Source: JBGCDD01 sp045105075 (GTDB lineage Bacteria; Pseudomonadota; Alphaproteobacteria; Rhodobacterales; Rhodobacteraceae). From it: a DNA stretch of 21,974 nt. Every line of letters begins with the position of its first letter. Within the stretch, counting starts at the first letter, position 1. This document shows positions 8,145-14,891 of this stretch, one piece after another. The notes under the pieces are model-generated. The model saw only the letters and a program-made list of their open reading frames with translations. It was not told the origin of the DNA and did no database searches. Position numbers and translations under genes: made by a program. The stretch covers positions 1-21,974 of the forward strand of contig JBGCDD010000195.1 of assembly GCA_045105075.1 (NCBI GenBank), read 5' to 3'.

Positions 8145-8558
8145 TTAGTTGTCTTCAACGCGCGCGCGAAAGCTCATGTCGATGCGCCGCGCACGTCCTG
8201 CTTTGCCACCGCGCCGCGCAACGGCACGATCAAACCACATCCCCACCAACCGCCCCCGGCTGAGCACCAAATCGGCCTCCGCCAAAACGTCAGTGATCGC
8301 GCCTGCCAGTGCTTTGGCACGCGCAAAGCCAGACTCGTGGCTGACAACTGAAACCCGAAACTTGTGTTCGGCGCCGACGCCCGTCTTGTCCGACCTGTCG
8401 CGCACGTCTTCCGGTCCGATTTCCACGTAAAGCGAAGGCAATTCCCCCAGCGGCAAGGCGTCATAGATCGCCGTGCCCACCAGATCAGTCACTAGGGTTT
8501 CCCCCGTCAATTGCTGATAAACTGCCGCTTGCAAGGGGCCGGCCAAAGCATAACTCAT
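8145..8558 (-). CDS. GTA tail terminator protein, DUF3168 family (g8)
   Basis: A 137-residue protein matching RcGTA g8 (Rcc01690), DUF3168 family, which caps the tail tube and joins it to the head connector. It begins MSYALAGPLQAAVYQQLTGE, then has the DUF3168 core DALPLGELPSLYVEIGPEDV, HKFRVSVVSHE and FARAKALAGAITDVL, and ends RRIDMSFRARVEDN. The start overlaps the g7 stop by four bases. Length is normal. It sits between the head-closure and tube genes, as in other GTAs and HK97-like phages. Confidence 0.92.
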   Translation of the reverse strand: MSYALAGPLQAAVYQQLTGETLVTDLVGTAIYDALPLGELPSLYVEIGPEDVRDRSDKTGVGAEHKFRVSVVSHESGFARAKALAGAITDVLAEADLVLSRGRLVGMWFDRAVARRGGKAGRARRIDMSFRARVEDN

Positions 8559-8890
8559 GCCACCACCTCCTCATCCGCAAAGCACGTCAGATAACGACCT
8601 TCCGGGTCACGCTCGGCGACCGCCTGAATCAGGAACAGACGCACCCCCTCGCGAAACCTCTGCTCAGGCATCGGTCGCGCTGGCGCACCGTAAGGGGCCC
8701 CGCGCACAACGATCTTGTAACTCACCGCCGACACGGCCACGCCCGCTTCCGAACGTTCCCGCCCGGTGCGTGCGGACACTTCAGCCCACACCTGACCCAG
8801 CGGTGTCCAACTTTCGACATAGCCGCCACCGCCATCCGCCACGCGCGTCGGCGCCTCCAGGACCAGCCGTCGGCTCAACCGCGGCTCCAT
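8555..8890 (-). CDS. GTA head closure / head-tail adaptor protein (g7)
   Basis: A 111-residue protein matching RcGTA g7 (Rcc01689), head-tail joining family (SPP1 gp16-like). It starts MEPRLSRRLVLEAPTRVADG, with the family pattern L...R..G.V..W and VWAEVSARTGRERSEAG, followed by the usual beta strands. The frame stays open for 56 codons upstream, but that part overlaps g6 in another frame. The ATG at 8890 overlaps the g6 stop as TGATG and follows a G-rich ribosome-binding sequence, so it is the likely start. The stop overlaps g8 by four bases. It seals the portal pore after packaging in related systems. Confidence 0.9.
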   Translation of the reverse strand: MEPRLSRRLVLEAPTRVADGGGGYVESWTPLGQVWAEVSARTGRERSEAGVAVSAVSYKIVVRGAPYGAPARPMPEQRFREGVRLFLIQAVAERDPEGRYLTCFADEEVVA

Positions 8891-9489
8891 CACAATTGCC
8901 CCCCAAAGGACAACCGCATCGGGCGATAACGCTGGATCAGACTGGTGACACCAAACGGCATACACCCGGCCCCCAGGCTCGTCTCCGAGCGGTATTCGTA
9001 GTAGTGCGCCGCCAGCAACAAAACCGCCTGCGCCAGATCCGCTGGCAACGCGCCCCATTCCGCACCAAAGCCAGCGACAAAGCGCACCGCAACAGACCCG
9101 TTTGTCGGTATCTGCGGCAACCGCCCGGCAAGCGAACGCAACCGAGGCGTTTGCGAATCCAATTCAAGGCGCAATTCATCCAACCCAACACCAATCTCAT
9201 CGCCACCGGCATCCAGCAACGTCACGCTGAGCAACTCGCCAATCGGTGCAATTGGCAAAGGCTGCGCTGCCGCATCCCGCCAATAGCTGAGGGTCCAACG
9301 AAACGGACGCTCCAACAAAGCTTTGCCCGTCCGCGCCTCCACCGCAGCAATCGCTGCGCGTAAAAAGCCTTGCAGAACACTGTCTTGCAAACCATCCTCA
9401 GCAAACCCGGTGCCAAGCCGCAAATGCGCCTTAAAGGCATCCAGGGGCAAGACCGCGTCGCTTGGGCTGGTCTCTTCTATCAAAATCAT
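8890..9489 (-). CDS. GTA head-tail adaptor (connector) protein (g6)
   Basis: A 199-residue protein matching RcGTA g6 (Rcc01688), HK97 gp6-like connector. The start segment MILIEETSPSDAVLPLDAFK leads into AHLRLGTGF, then an alpha-helical part (VLQGFLRAAIAAVEARTGKAL) typical of this connector fold, a beta segment (PFRWTLSYW, PIAPIGELLSVTLLD) and the C-terminal helix LAQAVLLLAAHYYEYR. An upstream ATG at 9561 exists, but the ATG at 9489 is preceded 7-9 bases upstream by GGAGAA and matches the family N-terminus. A 170-base gap, including a hairpin, separates it from the capsid gene. It overlaps g7 by one base. Confidence 0.9.
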   Translation of the reverse strand: MILIEETSPSDAVLPLDAFKAHLRLGTGFAEDGLQDSVLQGFLRAAIAAVEARTGKALLERPFRWTLSYWRDAAAQPLPIAPIGELLSVTLLDAGGDEIGVGLDELRLELDSQTPRLRSLAGRLPQIPTNGSVAVRFVAGFGAEWGALPADLAQAVLLLAAHYYEYRSETSLGAGCMPFGVTSLIQRYRPMRLSFGGQL

Positions 9490-9623
9490 GACATTTCTCC
9501 GCATGCTTGGACCCCGCCTGGCCCTGTCGTTGGTCGAAAGCGGACGCGCGTCGCCCCACATTGCTCGGACGGAGGGGAGCAGCTAGACAACATGGAGGGT
9601 CTAGTAAGACGCGCGCCCGCCAA

Positions 9624-9643
9624 GGGACCGGTTGCCCGGCCCC
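9624..9643 (-). other. Hairpin with GCAA tetraloop after the capsid gene
   Basis: On the minus strand GGGGCCGG (643-636 of the 9600s) pairs with CCGGTCCC across a GCAA loop, an eight-pair stem with one G-U pair and a GNRA tetraloop. It lies 16-35 bases after the capsid stop. No T run follows, so it is not a standard intrinsic terminator. It may stabilise the 3' end of capsid mRNA or mark a processing point; that is inference. Confidence 0.5.
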
Positions 9644-9658
9644 GGCGATTCAGCGTTT

Positions 9659-10840
9659 TTAAGAGACGCCGAATTTCAGCAATTTGATCGCCGCAAAGTC
9701 CGACACATCACCACCCACACGCTTGGTGGCATAAAACAGCACATGCGGCTTGGCGCTGAACGGGTCACGCAACACACGCAGATCCGGACGCTCGGCAACC
9801 GTGTAACCCGAGCCGAAATCACCAAAGGCAATCGCCGCTGCATCACTCACCGCATCCGGCATATCCTCTGCAATAACAACAGGATACCCCATCAAACGCG
9901 CAGGCTCACCGGCCGCCAAACCATCTGACCACAAGAACCGCCCATCCGCGTCTTTCAACTTGCGCACAAGCCCAGCCGTTTTCGAGTTCAGCACAAAGGT
10001 GGCATTGGCGCGGTACTGCGCGCCCAACGCATAGACCAGCTCAATGATGGCATCGCCGTCACCGATATCGCCGTCCATGCCTGTGGGCACATAGCCAAGG
10101 TTGCCCCAGGTCCACACATCATTGTCGACCATGGTGTGATCCAGAACGCCACGCGGCTTGTCCAAACCATCACCATTGATAAATGCCGCCGCTTCCGCAC
10201 GGGCAAACTTGTCGGCAATGCGCCCCGCCAGCCAACCTTCAATGTCAAAGGCACTGTCATCCAGCAACCGCTGACTGGCTTTTGGCAAAGCACTCAGCTC
10301 GTGCAACGGAATGGTGATCCGGTCGATCTGAGGCGTGTCGGATTCCGTGGTCGACGCCGTCTCAGTGGCCCAGCCCGCCCCCACATCCGTGTGATCAACC
10401 AAAACGTCATAGGTCGTCGCCTCCACGTTGACCACTGTCGCAATCGCACGGATCGACGCGGTGGAAATCAACACGGATTGCACCGTTTCGCTGGTCTGCG
10501 GATCAACCAGATATCCACCATCACTGTTGACAGCGGTCGACAGCGATTTGCTGTCAAACTGCAGCCCACGCAGCCCATCATCATCGCCCGAACGCAAGTA
10601 AGCGTTGAAGGCTTTTTGGTGCGGCGCGCCGTCATCCACGGAAGCCGACAGATGCGGACGCGCCGCGGTTTGAGATTTACGATCCAGCATGGTCAGTCGC
10701 TCTTCTGTTTGTTGCAATTTCGTTATCATTTCGGCTTGGAAACCCTTGAAGTCATTCACAAAGCCGGTGACGGCCTGCTTCACCTCTTGAACCGGAGACA
10801 CATCTTCCCCGGTCCGAGCCTTAGTCTCGGTCTTGCTCAT
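9659..10840 (-). CDS. GTA major capsid protein, HK97 fold (g5)
   Basis: A 393-residue protein matching RcGTA g5 (Rcc01687), the main head subunit. Residues about 1-65 are charged and helical (VKQAVTGFVNDFKGFQAEMI and onward), the scaffold-like delta domain that the g4 protease removes in this family. HK97-fold landmarks follow: AFNAYLRSGDD, DGGYLVDPQTSETVQSVL, the E-loop region DVGAGWATETAST, IPLHELSALPKASQRLLDDS, FINGDGLDKPRGVL, YRANATFVLNSKTAGLVRKL and LMGYPVVIAEDMP. It ends YATKRVGGDVSDFAAIKLLK. An AAGGGATG sequence precedes the ATG by a few bases. It lies directly after the protease gene and is followed by a stable hairpin. Length is normal for the family. Confidence 0.95.
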   Translation of the reverse strand: MSKTETKARTGEDVSPVQEVKQAVTGFVNDFKGFQAEMITKLQQTEERLTMLDRKSQTAARPHLSASVDDGAPHQKAFNAYLRSGDDDGLRGLQFDSKSLSTAVNSDGGYLVDPQTSETVQSVLISTASIRAIATVVNVEATTYDVLVDHTDVGAGWATETASTTESDTPQIDRITIPLHELSALPKASQRLLDDSAFDIEGWLAGRIADKFARAEAAAFINGDGLDKPRGVLDHTMVDNDVWTWGNLGYVPTGMDGDIGDGDAIIELVYALGAQYRANATFVLNSKTAGLVRKLKDADGRFLWSDGLAAGEPARLMGYPVVIAEDMPDAVSDAAAIAFGDFGSGYTVAERPDLRVLRDPFSAKPHVLFYATKRVGGDVSDFAAIKLLKFGVS

Positions 10841-10875
10841 CAGAACATCCCTTTGAGAGTGAGAAAAAGGCGCGT

Positions 10876-11433
10876 TTACCGGCGCGCCAACTCCAGCCGC
10901 GCCCCATCAAAGGCCGCCGCCAATTCGCGCAAGTAAGCGTCCGACCCAAGCTCATCAGCCTTGGACGCCACCCGCGCACTGGGCAACATCGGGAAGGTCA
11001 CAAGCGACACTTCCCAAAGCTCCAGTTCCGTCAAGAGCCGATGGCCCTTATCCGTTTTCACCGCTTTCTTGGTGCGATACCCGATCGACAATCCGTCAAT
11101 CGCACCGGCCTCGATCAAGGCTGCGGCCTCGCGCCCACGTTGCGTGCTGTCCAGCAAACGCCCCTTGACCCACAGCCCGCGCGCATCTTCGCGCACACTG
11201 TCCCATACGCCAATGGGTTGGGTCGGATCGTGCTGCCACAGCATCTTGACGCTGCGCCCCTGGGCCAGCAACACAGCCAGCGAGTGCGCATAAGCCCCCG
11301 TCTGCACCACGTCGCCGCCCTGATCGGTCTGCCCGAACAAACTGGCATACCCCTCGATTTTAGTGCCCTCGCAGACGTTCAAACCCTCACCAAAGCGGGT
11401 GAACTTACGTTCCAATTCGGTCTCGATTCCCAT
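10876..11433 (-). CDS. GTA HK97-family prohead protease (g4)
   Basis: A 185-residue protein matching RcGTA g4 (Rcc01686). It cleaves the scaffold part of the capsid protein during head maturation. HK97 prohead protease signatures are the EGYASLFGQTDQGGDVVQTGAY segment split around residues 27-48, WQHDPTQPIGVW with catalytic His68, and AIDGLSIGYR with catalytic Ser116, followed by LELWEVSLVTFPMLPSA. The frame could start at 11463, but the ATG at 11433 has a clear GAGGAG site 6 bases upstream and gives the family N-terminus, so it is preferred. It sits between g3.5 and the capsid gene with short gaps. Confidence 0.93.
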   Translation of the reverse strand: MGIETELERKFTRFGEGLNVCEGTKIEGYASLFGQTDQGGDVVQTGAYAHSLAVLLAQGRSVKMLWQHDPTQPIGVWDSVREDARGLWVKGRLLDSTQRGREAAALIEAGAIDGLSIGYRTKKAVKTDKGHRLLTELELWEVSLVTFPMLPSARVASKADELGSDAYLRELAAAFDGARLELARR

Positions 11434-11466
11434 GAAATACTCCTCGTATCTCTTTGAATTCACGCC

Positions 11467-11694
11467 CTAAGGCACTGCTGCGACAAAGGACTGAAAGGCC
11501 TGCGCAAGGATCACGGCAACCACGCCATAAACCGTCAACCACAGTCGTTTCTCCAATCGCTCCATCATTTCCTCCAACCGATCCAACCGTTTGTTAAGAT
11601 TGTCGTTGTGGATTTGGCTCACCCGTTCGTGCGCCGCCAGCCGCAACCCCGGCGCACAGTCGAACTGTTCGTATCTGACGCCTTTTTCACTCAT
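11467..11694 (-). CDS. Small GTA membrane-anchored protein (g3.5)
   Basis: A 75-residue protein in the place of RcGTA g3.5 (Rcc01685). It begins MSEKGVRYEQFDCAPGLRL, has a charged coiled-coil-like helix in the middle (NDNLNKRLDRLEEMMERLEK) and ends in a hydrophobic span LTVYGVVAVILAQAFQSFVA that should cross the membrane once. The ATG at 11694 overlaps the portal stop in the sequence ATGAGTGA and has GAGGGG upstream; a start five codons earlier is possible. Its function is unknown to me. A tail-anchored coiled coil could act in assembly at the membrane or in lysis timing, but that is speculation. Confidence 0.82.
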   Translation of the reverse strand: MSEKGVRYEQFDCAPGLRLAAHERVSQIHNDNLNKRLDRLEEMMERLEKRLWLTVYGVVAVILAQAFQSFVAAVP

Positions 11695-12877
11695 CACCGA
11701 TCCCCTCAACCGCCAAGGCCGGCAACCCCAGCAATGCCCGTTTCTCGCCGTCGCTCAGAAAATCCGCCTCAGCCACGCGCGACCATTGCGCGTCGCGCTC
11801 TGCGGCAAGGGCGGGCACCTGATCCAGGTCGGGTTTCAGCTCAACACTTTCGCTGGTGAAACCCGACAACCAATCCGACAAAACACCCGCCACACGTGTT
11901 GCAAGCGGCAACACTGTCAGTCGAAAGAACGCCCGATTGGCCTCTTGATAGTTCGCATAAGTCGCATCTCCCGAAATCCCGATCAGCATCGGTGGCACAC
12001 CAAACGCCAAGGCTATCTCGCGTGCGGCAGCCTCCTTGGTTTTCTGGAATTCCATATCGCTGGGCGAAAAGCCCATCGGTTTCCAATCCAGCCCCCCTTC
12101 CAGCACCATCGGACGGCCTGCATTGCGCGCGCCCTGAAAATTCGCCTCGATCTCTTCGGACAAGCGGCGAAACTGATCGTCCGCCATCGACCCCATGCCA
12201 TCGGCGCTTTGATAGACCAACGCCCCGCTCGGACGCGCCGCATTGTCCAAAAGCGCCTTGGACCAACGGCTGGCACTGTTGTGCACATCCACGGCCATCG
12301 CCGCCGCCTGCATTGGCGAAAACCCATAGTGATCATCCTGCGGATGGAACGACTTGATATGACAGATCGGCGAACTGCCCTGCCCGACAGAAAACCGGTG
12401 TTTCTTGCCACCTACCGCATATTCATAGGCCATCGGCCAGCCATCCTTGCCCGGCACAACCGACATCCGGTCCGACCGCAGCACGTGTAACTCCAGCAGA
12501 TCGCCGCTTTCGCCGGTGACAGCCTCCACATAAGCGTTGCCCGTCAACAAAAGCTGCGCATAAACCGCCTCCAGCAATTCCGCGCGCCCTTGCGCCGGGT
12601 TTGGCTGGTTCACCAGGCTTAACAAAGGATGCACGTCATAGCGGCGCATCCGGTCCTGCAAAACCAAGGGCAACGCCGCCGCCGCTTCGGCAATCAGCTT
12701 GACCGAACGAAACCCAACCGGGTTGCCGGAAAACCCTGTGCGGGTCAAAGACACCGTGTCACGCGGGCTCCAGGCCACACGTCCGCCACTTTGAAAGGCC
12801 ACAACCGGGCCCGTCGCACTGGCTTTGCCCTCCAGATCCGCCGTCTTTGAATGCCGACGCAAGAAATCAAATACCAT
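11687..12877 (-). CDS. GTA portal protein, HK97 family (g3)
   Basis: A 396-residue protein matching RcGTA g3 (Rcc01684), the dodecameric ring at one head vertex through which DNA enters. Family features: FDFLRR at the start, VGFRSVKLIAEAAAALPLVL, HPLLSLVNQPNPAQGRAELL, LLLTGNAYVEAV, HVLRSDRMSVVPGKDGWPM, then IAHI-type segment ICHIKSFHP, SRWSKALLDNAARPSGALVY and FGVPPMLIGISGDATYANYQ near residue 310-330. A GAGGAG ribosome-binding site lies upstream of the ATG. It is separated from the terminase gene by 162 bases holding a terminator-like hairpin, and its stop overlaps g3.5. Confidence 0.94.
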   Translation of the reverse strand: MVFDFLRRHSKTADLEGKASATGPVVAFQSGGRVAWSPRDTVSLTRTGFSGNPVGFRSVKLIAEAAAALPLVLQDRMRRYDVHPLLSLVNQPNPAQGRAELLEAVYAQLLLTGNAYVEAVTGESGDLLELHVLRSDRMSVVPGKDGWPMAYEYAVGGKKHRFSVGQGSSPICHIKSFHPQDDHYGFSPMQAAAMAVDVHNSASRWSKALLDNAARPSGALVYQSADGMGSMADDQFRRLSEEIEANFQGARNAGRPMVLEGGLDWKPMGFSPSDMEFQKTKEAAAREIALAFGVPPMLIGISGDATYANYQEANRAFFRLTVLPLATRVAGVLSDWLSGFTSESVELKPDLDQVPALAAERDAQWSRVAEADFLSDGEKRALLGLPALAVEGIGDE

Positions 12878-12985
12878 CGTGTGATGCTCCTCAGTTTTGC
12901 CGGCCGCCTGTGGGCCTGAGCCCCACGATCTGCGGGGCGGGCTGCCTGGTGTCTGGCCTTAATGACCTGACTTTGCGAATTTTAT

Positions 12986-13022
12986 AAAAATGCACCGCGC
13001 GGTGCCCCAGCAACGCGCGGTG
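12986..13022 (-). terminator. Terminator-like hairpin between g2 and g3
   Basis: On the minus strand CACCGCGCG (13022-13014) can pair with CGCGCGGTG (13001-12993), nine perfect pairs, and CATTTTTATAAA follows at once. The right arm also lies in a self-complementary GCACCGCGCGGTGC. It starts 18 bases after the terminase stop. By pattern this is a good intrinsic terminator placed inside the GTA operon; read-through or a promoter upstream of g3 would then be needed. Confidence 0.7.
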
Positions 13023-13039
13023 TCTTGTGCGAAAGTGCG

Positions 13040-14341
13040 CTAAAGCACCCGCAAACGCGGCCGGCGAAACTGTGCCGCCGGCGCAATCATCAATTCGTGC
13101 AACGCCCAGACCAACGCATCCACGCGGTCCGGTGATCCCTGTCCTTCAAAACCACGTGCGGTCATCAGGCACATCTGTTCTTCCAGATCGCCCAAACCCG
13201 CCACATGGCGCACCCGCCCCTGTTCATAAAGGGCAGCCACAGGTTCGGCCCGGGCCGTCTTGCCCCGCGCCGCATGCACCGCCTTGTAAGGCACCAAAGC
13301 ATCCACCTGGCGCAGAACTTCCTCCACCAACTGCCCACCCTGATTGACCTCGGCCACCAAACGCTCGGCCTGAAACTGATGCATCGCATCAATCGCAACC
13401 TGCGCCCACCCAACCGGAGACTTGCCCTGCACCGTGTGATCGGCCAACACATAAGCCCGCCAATCCTGCGGCGGTCCTTGTGTCACCGCACCGGCCACGA
13501 CGATGCCGCATGCGTCCGACCCCTCGCCCGACGACACCGAAGGATCCAGCGCCACAACAATGCGATCCAACTCAGGGATCGATTTGGTGTGGGCGTTTTC
13601 CAACATTGCCGTCGTCCAAAGCGCGCCTTCGGCATCGGCCAGCAAAACGCCGTCCAATTCCTGGCGCGCCAAACGGGTTCCGGCATAGCGCGTGCGCACT
13701 TCCTCCAGAAAACTGTCGGCCAGATTGGCGCGATTGGCTTCTGTCGGCGCATGCGTACTCACCGTCGACGGGGCATTGATCAACGACTTCAACACCCCAA
13801 CATTGCGCGGCGTTGTCGTCACACAGACCCGCGGAGAGTCACCCAGCCGCAGCGCAAACTGCAACTGATCCCAAGTGCTGCGCGCCTTCTTCCACTTGGC
13901 CAACTCGTCCACCCAAGCCGCGTCAAATTGCGGCCCCCGCAGGGCTTCAGGGTCATTGGCAGAAAACACTTGTGCGGTCGCCCCGTTGGGCCAGATCAGC
14001 TTGCGCTCACTGGCCTTCCATTGTGGGCGACGATCTGGGGGCGAACAGGCCAACAGCCCACTGTCGCCCTGGATCATCACGTCGCGCACCTGATCATAGG
14101 TTTCACCAACAAGCGCCACACGCCGCGCCGGACCATGGTCCAACGGACGTGCGCCTTCAACTTGCGAGCGCACCCATTCGGCACCCGCTCGGGTCTTGCC
14201 GGCGCCCCGGCCCCCCATAACAATCCATGACCGCCAGTCACCCTCAGGTGGCAACTGGTGCTCCATGGCCCAAAACTCGAACAGAAATGGCAGGGCGCAC
14301 AGCATCCCGTCATCCAACTCATTCAGAAACGTCTCCCGCAC
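13040..14341 (-). CDS. GTA large terminase subunit (g2)
   Basis: A protein of about 433 residues matching RcGTA g2 (Rcc01683), the ATP-driven motor that packages host DNA. From the GTG at 14341 it has LCALPFLFEFWAMEHQLPPE, Walker A GGRGAGKTRAGAEW with Lys49, the Walker B-like segment FDAAWVDELAKW, the coupling segment VCVTTTPRNVGVLKSL, and the RNase H-like nuclease starting IVVALDPSVSSGEGSDACG with an aspartate. It ends with RVDALVWALHEL, also nuclease-type. The frame stays open upstream to an ATG at 14605, but that 88-codon extension lies almost wholly inside g1 in another frame and does not resemble terminases. The GTG start has only a weak ribosome-binding site, so the exact start is uncertain; coupling to g1 translation (overlap of about 23 bases) is likely. 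Confidence 0.9.
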   Translation of the reverse strand: MRETFLNELDDGMLCALPFLFEFWAMEHQLPPEGDWRSWIVMGGRGAGKTRAGAEWVRSQVEGARPLDHGPARRVALVGETYDQVRDVMIQGDSGLLACSPPDRRPQWKASERKLIWPNGATAQVFSANDPEALRGPQFDAAWVDELAKWKKARSTWDQLQFALRLGDSPRVCVTTTPRNVGVLKSLINAPSTVSTHAPTEANRANLADSFLEEVRTRYAGTRLARQELDGVLLADAEGALWTTAMLENAHTKSIPELDRIVVALDPSVSSGEGSDACGIVVAGAVTQGPPQDWRAYVLADHTVQGKSPVGWAQVAIDAMHQFQAERLVAEVNQGGQLVEEVLRQVDALVPYKAVHAARGKTARAEPVAALYEQGRVRHVAGLGDLEEQMCLMTARGFEGQGSPDRVDALVWALHELMIAPAAQFRRPRLRVL

Positions 14342-14663
14342 TGCAGCAGGAGCGCAAGCGAGCCAGCCGGCACCCAATTTCAAATCGGGCTTCTTCAAGG
14401 TCCAGCGCGTATCCGCCCTGGGCGATTCCAGCTTGCTTATTCGATTGCTCAACAAGGGAGGCCTCCACTCTTTGACACGATCTGACCAGTCCTTCCGCGG
14501 CCAGAACATGTTTGCTTCCAACAGATAGTTCCGAAAGTTCCCCCTCCCCGATTTGGCGACACAGGTCTTCGGCCTGCTTGCGTACTCGTTGCACCGACTC
14601 TTCAAGCGATTGCAGCAGCTCAGCCGTACGAGAGATGCGCTCCTGCGGTGTTATCAAAGTCAT
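14319..14663 (-). CDS. GTA small terminase-like protein (g1)
   Basis: A 114-residue first gene of the cluster, in the place of RcGTA g1 (Rcc01682), the small terminase partner of TerL. It is mainly helical: ERISRTAELLQSLEESVQRV and RKQAEDLCRQIGEGELSEL look like coiled-coil segments, and AAEGLVRSCQRVEASLVEQS is a third helix. No helix-turn-helix is evident, as reported for RcGTA TerS and in keeping with non-specific packaging of host DNA. The ATG at 14663 has GAGGTC and AGAG sequences upstream. The 3' end overlaps the terminase gene. It is preceded by a promoter and a leader hairpin. The family assignment relies mostly on position, size and helix pattern. Confidence 0.85.
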   Translation of the reverse strand: MTLITPQERISRTAELLQSLEESVQRVRKQAEDLCRQIGEGELSELSVGSKHVLAAEGLVRSCQRVEASLVEQSNKQAGIAQGGYALDLEEARFEIGCRLARLRSCCSAGDVSE

Positions 14664-14712
14664 GTTTGCTCTTTGACCTCATGCGTGGGGTTGTCTCCAC
14701 ACGAGAGAAACG

Positions 14713-14744
14713 AAAAACGGCCAACAGGATATCCTCCTGTGGCC
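14713..14744 (-). terminator. Terminator-like hairpin in the leader of GTA g1 (possible attenuator)
   Basis: On the minus strand GGCCACAGGA (14744-14735) pairs with TCCTG-T-TGGCC (14729-14719), a ten-pair stem with one bulged base and a five-base loop, followed by GTTTTTCG. The hairpin begins only about 22 bases after the predicted transcription start and lies 50-80 bases before the g1 ATG. It also contains AGGAGG. This suggests transcription attenuation or a short stable RNA; not tested. Confidence 0.55.
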
Positions 14745-14773
14745 GCTCGCCGAGTTCTTCTAGCATGTCACAA

Positions 14774-14802
14774 CCTATAGGCGAGACCGCGCGCTGAGTC
14801 AA
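14774..14802 (-). promoter_or_regulatory. Main GTA promoter candidate
   Basis: On the minus strand TTGACT (14802-14797) and TATAGG (14779-14774) are separated by exactly 17 bases, close to sigma70 consensus. The expected start is near 14766-14767, about 105 bases upstream of g1. An ATG lies right at that start point. This is the best promoter-like sequence between mltG and g1. Confidence 0.65.
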
Positions 14803-14834
14803 GCGATTTCGGCCACCCCCACCGCGCGCACCCC

Positions 14835-14849
14835 TTAACAAATCGTTAA
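14835..14849. promoter_or_regulatory. CtrA-type box TTAA-N7-TTAA upstream of the GTA promoter
   Basis: TTAA (14835-14838), seven bases, TTAA (14846-14849). The arms also form a TTAAC/GTTAA inverted repeat. The CtrA consensus in alphaproteobacteria is TTAA-N7-TTAA(C), and CtrA is a known controller of GTA production. The centre is about 75 bases upstream of the predicted start point. Chance occurrence of such an AT box in this GC-rich DNA is low but not nil. Confidence 0.55.
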
Positions 14850-14891
14850 ATTTCAATCACCTACAGAGATTTCCTTGCGCGCGGGACAGCC

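Noticed and set aside
10841..11466. Plus-strand frames opposite g4 and capsid
   Set aside because: They lie opposite genes with clear protease and capsid motifs and show no supporting ribosome-binding site or family signature.
289..14663. Complete integrated prophage
   Set aside because: There is no integrase, excisionase, replication, repressor or lysis gene, no attachment-site repeats were noticed, and the gene set and its borders match the RcGTA family.
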